Below are positions 8,717 through 15,324 of a stretch of DNA of 64,000 bases, one piece after another. Each line of letters begins with the position of its first letter. Positions within the stretch are counted from its first letter, which is position 1. Origin of the DNA: Nocardia sp. NBC_01730 (GTDB taxonomy: Bacteria; Actinomycetota; Actinomycetes; Mycobacteriales; Mycobacteriaceae); the NCBI RefSeq assembly GCF_035920445.1, contig NZ_CP109162.1:3658001-3722000 (forward strand). Reading direction: 5' to 3'. Below the pieces are notes generated by a model that was not told the origin of the DNA, ran no database searches, and saw only the letters and a program-made list of their open reading frames with translations. The position numbers and the translations under genes were made by a program.

Positions 8717-8941
8717 CTACCGAGCCTCATATGGATAGGGCTCCTCGAAACCCAAGCTACTGCCTCCGCCACCCTTGGTGTCCCCAGCCAGAAGAATACT
8801 TGGCGCACCGACGCACCCCCGCCGACCAGCTACGACCACTACTCGAGATCCAGGCATGCAGCTCGTTGTCGATATCGCCGTGCGAGAGCAGCATTCGCGA
8901 GGCGGCATTTCAGCGCGTTCGGGTTCGGCAGCCGTGACCAC
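8717..8941 (-). CDS. Possible small protein upstream of the DUF1023 gene
   Basis: A 74-codon minus-strand frame that ends 45 bases before the DUF1023 start. Its C-terminus (SILLAGDTKGGGGSSLGFEE) is protein-like, whereas the first 40 residues are not. In such operons a short gene commonly precedes the hydrolase, so this may be the intact tail of a gene with a shifted front. Weak call. Confidence 0.25.
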   Translation of the reverse strand: MVTAAEPERAEMPPRECCSRTAISTTSCMPGSRVVVVAGRRGCVGAPSILLAGDTKGGGGSSLGFEEPYPYEAR

Positions 8942-9034
8942 TCGTGGCCGAGTCGCTCAGGCTCGCGGCAGGACGCCTGTCGATCACCGCTGTTGGGTCG
9001 ACCACGCTGCCGGAGCGGCCTGGTAGACCTCGAA

Positions 9035-9322
9035 TCACCTGTGCAACTCATCGAACCGGTTCCCGAGCACCGCATAGGTTTCCAGCCATCCACTGCTGGC
9101 CGCGATCTCACACAGCGGCCCGGTCGGCACGAACAAGAATCGAAGATCAGGCAACCGGCTCACATCTCCCTGCCGGATACGCCCGGCATGCTCGGTCAGA
9201 TCATCCACGAGTTCGCGCTCATCCGAGTACCGAGATTGCCAGGTCAGATCCTGCGGCACGTGCTGCACGATCGCCAACACCTGATCGAGGACGTCGAGCA
9301 TTTCCGCCGCGGCCGACTTCAT
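9035..9322 (-). CDS. Conserved-type hypothetical protein
   Basis: A 95-residue acidic protein, MKSAAAEMLDVLDQVLAIVQ, with a central charged helix (YSDERELVDDLTEHAGRIRQ) and a C-terminal part LRFLFVPTGPLCEIAASSGW. Codon use is good and the start at 9322 is preceded by GGGGGAAT. No transmembrane segment or known motif. Function not recognised; the sequence shape is like small actinobacterial partners of larger regulators, which I cannot confirm. Confidence 0.6.
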   Translation of the reverse strand: MKSAAAEMLDVLDQVLAIVQHVPQDLTWQSRYSDERELVDDLTEHAGRIRQGDVSRLPDLRFLFVPTGPLCEIAASSGWLETYAVLGNRFDELHR

Positions 9323-9378
9323 TCCCCCAGCATGGCACGCCAGGACCGAACACCCCCGCGGTCATCGAATACGTTGCC

Positions 9379-9405
9379 TGGCCAGTCCCGCACGGGATTC
9401 GAACC
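9379..9405 (-). other. Short tRNA 3'-end-like sequence
   Basis: On the minus strand this reads GGTTCGAATCCCGTGCGGGA followed by CTGGCCA. It resembles the T-loop and acceptor 3' side of a tRNA, but the T-stem does not pair and no 5' half is present, so it is not a tRNA gene. Such leftovers can mark the attachment site of an integrated element. It sits exactly where the intact gene at 9035 gives way to fragments. Weak. Confidence 0.25.
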
Positions 9406-9477
9406 ACACCGATTCCAACGCTGTCCTCGGATACGGCAGCAGGTAACGCTACCGGGTGCGTGGCGTCGTCTCGCGGC

Positions 9478-9555
9478 GCAGATCTCTGGGGGGGGCGGCA
9501 GCAGCGTGTCGCGATCGCCCGCGCCTTGGCCGCGGACACCTCACTGCTTCGCCGT
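9478..9555 (+). pseudogene. ABC-transporter ATPase fragment
   Basis: A plus-strand frame reads GADLWGGRQQRVAIARALAA DTSLL. This matches the ABC signature (LSGGQQQRVAIARALAADP-LL) of transporter ATPases almost residue for residue. Walker A and B are absent and the frame has no start, so only about 25 codons of a once larger gene remain. Its orientation matches the AbiE-type genes that follow. Confidence 0.55.
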
Positions 9556-9566
9556 GGGCCGAGGGT

Positions 9567-9923
9567 GTGCCCGGCACCGACGAGGCCGCCATCGTTTTGG
9601 GATCGCGGTATTACTTCGAACACCACATCAAGCTGTTGCTGCCCGCCGGCACAGAGCCGGAAGATTTGGCCCCGGCGGTCGTCAGGCACCGGGCGCACGC
9701 ATCCGTGAATGCGCGGCGGGCTCGGCCGGACGGCCGGACCGAGCGGTTCGTCACCCAGCGCTGCCGGGCGGTGGGTGACCAGACCGCCGAGGCCCGGCTG
9801 GCGGATCTGCTGGCGGTGCTGGCGGACTACCGGATCCTGTCCGTCGAGCGGGAATTCGTGGTGTACGACACGAACGAATCGGCCGACGAGGGCTGGATCA
9901 TCGAGCCGGCGGTGGCGCCGTGA
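9567..9923 (+). CDS. Hypothetical partner of an AbiEii-like gene
   Basis: About 118 residues from a possible GTG at 9567: PGTDEAAIVLGSRYYFEHHI, then KLLLPAGTEPEDLAPAVVRH, and a C-terminal acidic end (DTNESADEGWIIEP). It stops at 9921-9923 inside GTGA, overlapping the start of the next gene at 9920, so the two are translationally coupled. I recall similar small proteins in front of nucleotidyltransferase genes in actinomycetes, but the family has no name I can give. The start is uncertain because the sequence just upstream belongs to the ABC fragment, so the protein may be N-terminally truncated. Confidence 0.55.
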   Translation: MPGTDEAAIVLGSRYYFEHHIKLLLPAGTEPEDLAPAVVRHRAHASVNARRARPDGRTERFVTQRCRAVGDQTAEARLADLLAVLADYRILSVEREFVVYDTNESADEGWIIEPAVAP

Positions 9924-10525
9924 CTGCTCACCTTCCCTGGTACTTCACCGAGCCCGAGGACGGCGCCTGCTGGTTGACCGCCCGGCGGGAGGCAATCGAT
10001 CATGTACTCGCCGCGATCGCGCAGTCGCCGTGGTCGCCGCGTCTGGTCCTGCGCGGCAGTGCACTGGCCAAGGCGTGGTTCGGCGTGTGGGCGCGGGAGC
10101 CCGGCGACCTGGACTTCGTAGTACACCACCAGCTGTGGCGACTCGACGAGCCGTCGGTGGACGAGATGCTCACCGATATCGTGGCAGATGCCGTGGCAAT
10201 GTCGCGCCGACCGGGTAGCACGGTCATCATCGACCGGAAACTGTGCAGTCGGCCGGGTCTGGGCGTTCTCCGCCTCGGTCAACTCCATCCCTGCTCGCGC
10301 GCACTACCAACGCCGACGAGCCCACGACGACCGCAGCGCTACGGCACCTGTTCAACAAGATGCTCGGCCAGCTCCACCACTGCCTCCGAACTCATCAGCC
10401 TTTCGATTCGGACAAGGCATACAAGACCGAACTGTCCACCACCCAGCCGCTTTCTTCGATATTCATCGGCGATAAGCATCCTCCGCGCGGGCAGCACCTG
10501 GTTGACGGGCGCTCAGACGTCCTGA
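9920..10525 (+). pseudogene. Truncated AbiEii/AbiGii-type nucleotidyltransferase
   Basis: From the GTG at 9920 the protein is well formed for about 110 residues: PWYFTEPEDGACWLTARREA, LVLRGSALAKAWFGVWAREP, then GDLDFVV. The GSxLxxAWF and GDLDF elements are the catalytic strand motif of AbiEii-like nucleotidyltransferases, the toxin half of abortive-infection toxin-antitoxin systems. After about 10250 (IIDRKLCSRPG) the frame becomes serine-, proline- and arginine-rich and overlaps an IS110-like transposase tail read in another frame. The C-terminal half of the enzyme is therefore missing. Probably inactivated by insertion and deletion. Confidence 0.6.
10283..10441 (+). mobile_element. IS110-like transposase C-terminal remnant
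   Basis: In the frame beginning near 10283 the sequence reads LLARTTNADEPTTTAALRHL FNKMLGQLHHCLRTHQPFDS. Tails of IS110-family transposases end in this way, with a helix followed by (L/V)xxCLxxxxxYD. No other part of the element and no terminal sequences are present. The fragment begins where the nucleotidyltransferase gene loses its sense, so this insertion is the likely cause of the truncation. Confidence 0.5.
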
Positions 10526-10825
10526 GTGCCAGAACCAGCCGACAGTTGCTGAGCGAGCTGCGCGCCGCGGCCGCCTGCGACTGGCGACGCCGACCTCGAG
10601 CACACGCCCGGCAACTCCGCCCAGCGGAAACGATTACAAAACAACGCAATACAACTGTCATGCTGAGAGTTCACCGGCCGGTTTTCGGCGAACGAGAGGT
10701 GGTGAGGCATAGGAAATCCACTGGCGAAGCCGCTTTCGATCAGCACCGACGATGCGTGCCCGCAGCGCTGACCCGCTACAAGTAGTTGGTAAGAAGTTGA
10801 TAAGCATTGGGGGCACGTTGTAGGA
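10442..10825. other. Gene-free stretch after the IS110-like remnant
   Basis: No frame with convincing codon use on either strand. Locally A/T-richer than its surroundings near 10625-10660 and 10780-10810, where the promoter of the membrane protein at 10826 could lie; TAGTTGGTAAGAAGTTGATA at 10784-10803 contains a repeated GTTG-TAAG motif. Confidence 0.3.
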
Positions 10826-11236
10826 ATGGGTAAGCCGTGGAAGCCGTTTCGAGTCGACTCAGGCAACATGTCACGGCAGCGATCGTCGAGTTGGACACCC
10901 TTCTGGTCCAGGTGGCGGACCATCTTTGCTCACGGTCTGATGCTCACATATTTTCTGATGCTCCCGTTCGGTATGGCCAGCGATGGCTGCGGTGACGATG
11001 ACCCCGGATACCTGTGTAATGGGGGTGATTCGTTGTTCGCCTTGCTTCCGCCGATCGGCTTCGTGTCAGCACTGGGGAGCTCGGTGCCGGCGGCGGCCGT
11101 TCTATCGAGACTGCGGATGCAGCCGGATGGTCGCCGGCTATCGCCGGTATGGGGACTCGCCGTAGGCGTATTGATGTGGTGGCTTGTTCCATTCACTGTG
11201 TGGCACGCCGCAATCGCCGTGTACCACGGCCCATAA
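10826..11236 (+). CDS. Membrane protein, unknown function
   Basis: A 136-residue protein with three hydrophobic segments at about residues 33-50 (IFAHGLMLTYFLMLPFGM), 68-92 and 107-130. A cytosolic N-terminus rich in Trp, Ser and Arg precedes them. The loop after helix 1 is acidic with two cysteines (DGCGDDDPGYLCNGG) and probably faces outside, where a disulfide may form. No family recognised. Start ATG 10826 has GTTGTAGGA upstream. Confidence 0.65.
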   Translation: MGKPWKPFRVDSGNMSRQRSSSWTPFWSRWRTIFAHGLMLTYFLMLPFGMASDGCGDDDPGYLCNGGDSLFALLPPIGFVSALGSSVPAAAVLSRLRMQPDGRRLSPVWGLAVGVLMWWLVPFTVWHAAIAVYHGP

Positions 11237-11348
11237 TCCGGCACCGCCCGATTACTCCTCACTCCAGCCCGAGCCCGCTCCCGGGACAAAATGTTGGACC
11301 CGAAGTCATTTCGATTCACCGGGGCACCGAGCTACCAGAGCTGTTGTG

Positions 11349-12650
11349 TCAACTGGCGAGCGCAATTACCACCGTCGCGACGAGCGCCGCGATCGCGAGT
11401 ACGACGGCTGTGGTCTGGAGGATGTTGTTCCTGGCGGCGAGCGCACTGGACCGCTGGGCTGCATTGATCGACTCCCGCAATTCGATGGCTTCGCTGGTCG
11501 AGAGCCAGTCCTCCACCATTCGCACGGATGTGTCGATGCCCAGTTCCCACCGCAACCGCTCGGCAAGTGTGCGGGTGAAGCCCTGATCGATCAGGGTGTG
11601 CTGGTCCAGCGCCAATTGGGCCGTCATCAGATTGAGGCGCAAGACAAGCACGTCCTGCGCGATGCGCTCGGACGACCTGCTGCCGAGTTGATCAACGGAC
11701 AGCCGAGACCGGGTTGTCATCAGTAACTGCCGAAGGTGAGCGCGACAGGACAAGTAGTGCTGGACAAGCAGAACCAGGTCTTCGAAGTACATGTGAAGGC
11801 TATCGTCGGCAGACCAGATTCGCTCACACACGATCACCGACGACTTCCGGCCCACGAGGAACAATTCGTCCTTCCGGTAGCCCATGGCCTGGGATTCGAC
11901 CGATTCGCGATGACGGTCACCGTAGCTCGTGAACCACGGTGTCTCATTGAAGATCCCGGCAAGTTCCGGCGACGTCAAGACGATGTCGAGAGATACCTTT
12001 CGCCCTCGTGGGTCTTTGAAGTGACGAACCGCGATCAGCGTGTAGTCGAACATCGATGAATCCAGGGATTCGGGTTCGATCGAGTCGGCTTGCACGGGTG
12101 CTGCGCTCGGACCGTCGAGAAGTGCTGACACTGCCCGTGTGTCGGGGAACAGATCGAGCACGGTTTCCCGGAAACGACTCCTCGCTGATTCACGGTGCGA
12201 GCCCAACGTTTCGATCAACTCACCAGCGGAGCGATGCCCATCGAGGCGTGACTCGTAGGTACAAGAGATTGTGCCGTCTGTCGCCAACCGCACAGACTCC
12301 GCGCCGTCCTCCTTCAGCAGTCCTGCCTGCCCCCGCTGGAACTCTCGGCCCCAGATCACCTTTCCTCGCAGCCTTCGGATTTCTGCGTTTCGCTCTTCGA
12401 TCACCTCCGATTCGTTTCGCCAGATACCGGGTGGTTGACGAACGCGCCACCTGTTCAGATCTGGTGGGCGGTCCCGGTGCGGCGCCACCTGGGCGCGGTC
12501 GTCATCGACAATCAGATCGGCGAGATCCATTGCGCAAGTGATCGATACGAGCACTTCACCAGGCGACAGTCGCATCGGACGCCGCGGGATTCCGCCACGA
12601 GGTGTTCTCACGCTCCCAGTGTGAACGACACGAGATCCAGTAACGCTCAC
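11349..12650 (-). CDS. Large protein with C-terminal membrane anchor, unknown function
   Basis: Up to 433 residues. The body is soluble and charged, with a possible coiled stretch near residue 85 (NESEVIEERNAEIRRLRGKV). The last 30 residues form a transmembrane helix (ILQTTAVVLAIAALVATVVI) with a very short tail, so it is tail-anchored with the bulk in the cytosol. Just before the anchor is a helix (EAIELRESINAAQRSSALAA). The start is uncertain: M26 or M41 are alternatives, and the first 40 residues look poor. I do not recognise a family. Tail-anchored proteins of this build occur among actinobacterial phage-defence and stress genes, but nothing here proves that. Confidence 0.6.
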   Translation of the reverse strand: MSVTGSRVVHTGSVRTPRGGIPRRPMRLSPGEVLVSITCAMDLADLIVDDDRAQVAPHRDRPPDLNRWRVRQPPGIWRNESEVIEERNAEIRRLRGKVIWGREFQRGQAGLLKEDGAESVRLATDGTISCTYESRLDGHRSAGELIETLGSHRESARSRFRETVLDLFPDTRAVSALLDGPSAAPVQADSIEPESLDSSMFDYTLIAVRHFKDPRGRKVSLDIVLTSPELAGIFNETPWFTSYGDRHRESVESQAMGYRKDELFLVGRKSSVIVCERIWSADDSLHMYFEDLVLLVQHYLSCRAHLRQLLMTTRSRLSVDQLGSRSSERIAQDVLVLRLNLMTAQLALDQHTLIDQGFTRTLAERLRWELGIDTSVRMVEDWLSTSEAIELRESINAAQRSSALAARNNILQTTAVVLAIAALVATVVIALAS

Positions 12651-12939
12651 GCATCGACTGCGACAGTGCGTTCCGACGCCCTTCTCCGAGGAAGATCGCG
12701 GTAGTACGGGAGTCTCGAGTCGGGTTCGACGCGGCGCATTTCACCGAGGAGTACAGGGCTCAGGCGGGCGGCATCAATTCTCATGTCCACCGAACCGGGA
12801 ACGGTCCACTCGGCGCTGCCGCAGGCGCGTTCGGGGGATACTCGGCGGTGGCCCGGGAAGTATCGGGACAGCCAGCTCGGTGCGGATGAGCTCGGGGAAG
12901 TGGCCGTCGGGTGCGGGTCCTATGTGCCAAGCTGGGAGG

Positions 12940-13068
12940 ATGAAGCTCGAGGGCATCGTGCTGGGGCGGGTGGGACTTCCTCTGCGCAACCCTTTTCGGA
13001 CCTCGCTCGGCGTCCAATCGCGGCGCCGCATCCTGCTGCGTGTGGTTACCTCGGACGCCGAGCAATAA
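12940..13068 (+). pseudogene. N-terminal stub of a MenC/N-succinylamino-acid racemase-like enolase
   Basis: ATG 12940, directly behind GGGAGG, encodes MKLEGIVLGRVGLPLRNPFR TSLGVQSRRRILLRVVTSDA, then EQ and a stop. This is the capping-domain start of enolase-superfamily enzymes such as o-succinylbenzoate synthase and N-succinylamino-acid racemase, which normally run for about 370 residues. Only 42 remain and no catalytic lysine or metal ligand is encoded. The stop lies 39 bases before the next gene, so the deletion may have joined the promoter of this gene to the desulfhydrase-like gene. Confidence 0.6.
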
Positions 13069-13107
13069 GGAGAGCAGTACTTTCCCGCTGATGACAAGGA
13101 GGCACCG

Positions 13108-14160
13108 ATGGCCGAGATCCCGGTCGATCTAGCCCGTTTCGACAGGGTTCCTCTGGGCAATTGGCCGACACCTCTGGAAGACTGCCCACGTCTGTCGAAG
13201 GCGCTCGGCGGGCCGCGCATTCTTGTCAAGCGGGATGACGTCAACGGGCTCGGGGTCGGCGGGAACAAGCTGCGCAAGCTCGAGTTCCTGCTAGGTGCGG
13301 CGCTCGCCGATGGCGCCGACACGATCGTGACCTTCGGCGGAGTGCAGACCAATCACGGCCGACAGACCGCGGCCGCGTGTGCCCGTCTCGGGCTGCGGTG
13401 CGAGCTGGTTCTGACCAGGCAGGTGACCCGGTTGCCCGGGTCACGTTCGCTCACGGCGCCTCGGGACGGCGAGGCGTACGAGCGGTCCGGCAACGTCGCG
13501 CTCGACCTGCTCTTCGGTGCGCGGGTGCACGTCTGCGACGATGGCGCGCATGCTGAGGCGACCTATCAGCGGATCGTCGAAGAATTGTCGAGCGCGGGTC
13601 GCAAGGTCGTCCCGCTTCCGATTGGAGGATCCGATGGTGTTGGCGTACTCGGCTATCTTGCCGCCGCCATCGAGCTGAGGGACCAGCTTGCGAAGGTAGC
13701 GAAGACAAACCGGATCGTGTGCGCGATCGGCAGTGCTGGTACCGCGGCCGGCCTCGCGCTCGGCACAGCGCTGCTGGACTGGCCGGTGATCGTCGACGCG
13801 GCGTCCGTGTCGAACACCGTGCCGGAGTGCTCGGCCGACATCGAACGACTCGTCAGCGATGCAGCCGCACTGCTCGGCGTTCGGGCTCCGAGACTGGACC
13901 ACGTCCGGGTGACCGACCGCGCGCTCGGCGACGGCTACGGATTGCCCACGCCTGTGGTGTGGGACGCGATCCGGCTGTTCGGCCGCACCGAGGGAATCAC
14001 TCTGGACCCGGTCTACACCGGTAAGGCCGCCGCGGCCCTCATCGACGCGGTACGCACCGGCGACATCCCGGCCACTGAAACGGTGGTGTTCGTCCACACG
14101 GGAGGTCTCCCCGGTCTGTTCGGCTATGCGCCCGAGCTGATCGAGGAGGCCCAAGGCTGA
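13108..14160 (+). CDS. PLP enzyme, D-cysteine desulfhydrase / ACC deaminase family
   Basis: A 350-residue fold-type II pyridoxal-phosphate enzyme. GGNKLRKLEFLLG (about residues 51-63) carries the PLP lysine; TFGGVQTNHGRQTAAACARL is the substrate-binding loop of the family; AIGSAGTAAGLALG holds the phosphate; VYTGKAAAALID and VFVHTGGLPGLFGY are C-terminal family motifs. Related enzymes cleave D-cysteine, 1-aminocyclopropane-1-carboxylate or L-cysteate-like amino acids; the exact substrate cannot be told. The ATG at 13108 has a strong AAGGAGG seven bases upstream. It sits between an enolase stub and a cupin plus hydroxylase remnant, which suggests a former amino-acid-modifying operon. Confidence 0.85.
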   Translation: MAEIPVDLARFDRVPLGNWPTPLEDCPRLSKALGGPRILVKRDDVNGLGVGGNKLRKLEFLLGAALADGADTIVTFGGVQTNHGRQTAAACARLGLRCELVLTRQVTRLPGSRSLTAPRDGEAYERSGNVALDLLFGARVHVCDDGAHAEATYQRIVEELSSAGRKVVPLPIGGSDGVGVLGYLAAAIELRDQLAKVAKTNRIVCAIGSAGTAAGLALGTALLDWPVIVDAASVSNTVPECSADIERLVSDAAALLGVRAPRLDHVRVTDRALGDGYGLPTPVVWDAIRLFGRTEGITLDPVYTGKAAAALIDAVRTGDIPATETVVFVHTGGLPGLFGYAPELIEEAQG

Positions 14161-14323
14161 ACCTCGAGTCGACCCGCACGGACCGTGCCGAAATCAGCGC
14201 CGACGCTCAGCTCACCCCGCGGGCCTCGCGAAAATTTTACGGTCGACAGCGATGATTCTGCGATCAAACAACTTGTGCTCGTTGGCAATTGACTACCATC
14301 GGTGAATCGATCAAAATCGCTAT

Positions 14324-14707
14324 ATGACTGGTGAGTCACCACTTCGAGCCGTCGTTGCCCGGAAGAATCTCATCGATCAGAGTCCCCATCGTCGATTTGT
14401 CGAAGACTACGTGTTTCCCTGGCCAGAGGCTGGACTTGTTCCGGAGTCCGGGCTTCTCCCGTTCGGTGCGATGACTTGTTGCATCTCGGCGGGTGAGCAA
14501 TGCGACCCGGACATACATGACCAAGACGAGATCGCGTTCATCTACCGCGGATTCGGTGAGGTCGTCGTGGGCCAGTGTGTTTCGCCGGTGCGCCAGGGAG
14601 ACGTCGTCTTCATTCCGCGCAACGTCGACCACATCTTCAGCAACACCAATCCCGAGGGGGATCTGGCTTTCTTTTCGGTGTGGTGGCCCCTGACGGAACC
14701 GGACTGA
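14324..14707 (+). CDS. Cupin-domain protein
   Basis: A 127-residue single cupin. The core reads LLPFGAMTCCISAGEQCDPD IHDQDEIAFIYRGFGEVVVG, with His and Glu of the first motif (HDQDE) and PVRQGDVVFIPRNVDHIFSN for the second motif, ending in a His ligand. The first motif is H-x3-E rather than HxH, so metal binding may be atypical. Such proteins act as sensors, isomerases or dioxygenases. No strong ribosome binding site precedes the start; the gene ends five bases before the hydroxylase remnant, so they were probably co-transcribed. Confidence 0.75.
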   Translation: MTGESPLRAVVARKNLIDQSPHRRFVEDYVFPWPEAGLVPESGLLPFGAMTCCISAGEQCDPDIHDQDEIAFIYRGFGEVVVGQCVSPVRQGDVVFIPRNVDHIFSNTNPEGDLAFFSVWWPLTEPD

Positions 14708-14712
14708 CCGCG

Positions 14713-15309
14713 ATGAACATGCCAGGGGGCGCACCCGCGGTTGCGGAATATACGTTGTCCGCCAGCGATATCGAACACCTGAACAAGCTCACAATCTCAC
14801 TGAGCGAACTCGCCGAGCACATCGACGACGGAGAGTTTCTGGCCCACGTGGCGGTGCGGGCGAACGCGTTGCCGCACGACCTGCGGCTCTTCATGGAGGA
14901 CTTCCGAGTAAGCGGCCGATCACCTGCTTGTCTGGTGCGCGGCTATCCGATCGATGAGGCGCGGATCGGCCCATCACCGACGGTCTGCAATCGCCGGCGC
15001 TTCGGCAGCCCAGCAGATCCCTACTTGAGGTTCGACCAGGATTATGTCGACTGGCCGGACGATGTCGACGGGATCAGCGAGGCGGTCGAGGCGCTGCGGC
15101 GGGTGATCGACGAAAGCCTGATCCACCTACCGCTGCGATCGGGTGACTTCCTGGTGCTGGACAACCGACGCGCGGTGCACGGCAGGTCGTCGTTCACGCC
15201 CACCTATCGAGGAACCGACCGCTGGCTCAAGCGGCTCAACATCACCCGAAACCTCGAGCGCTCTCGGCACCTTCGCCGGTCCGCACTGGATCGAGTGATC
15301 TACGTCTGA
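14713..15309 (+). pseudogene. Clavaminate-synthase-like arginine hydroxylase with internal deletion
   Basis: A 198-residue open frame with both ends of a VioC-type Fe(II)/2-oxoglutarate amino-acid hydroxylase. The front has LFMEDFRVSGRSPACLVRGY PIDEARIGPSPT; the back has LPLRSGDFLVLDNRRAVHGR SSFTPTYRGTDRWLKRLNIT. Family members are about 340 residues long. The roughly 140 residues between GPSPT and VCNRRRF are missing, and with them the HxD/E iron ligands and neighbouring substrate loop; only the distal HGR histidine and the 2-oxoglutarate arginine remain. The deletion is in frame, so a short product may be made but should not bind iron. Strong family match, so the call of an inactive gene is fairly safe. 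Confidence 0.75.
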
Positions 15310-15324
15310 CGGACCTGGTCTCGA

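Noticed and set aside
9379..9405. A tRNA gene on the minus strand
   Set aside because: Only the 3'-like half is present, the T-stem does not pair and no anticodon or acceptor partner can be folded from flanking bases.
7379..9778. A long plus-strand open frame of about 800 codons across the DUF1023 gene
   Set aside because: It is the antisense of the DUF1023 hydrolase, with Arg/Gly/Pro-rich, motif-free translation. High GC content keeps antisense frames open.
12774..13352. A minus-strand gene of 192 codons before the PLP enzyme
   Set aside because: It overlaps the well-supported enolase stub and PLP gene on the other strand and has a Pro/Arg/Ser-rich translation.
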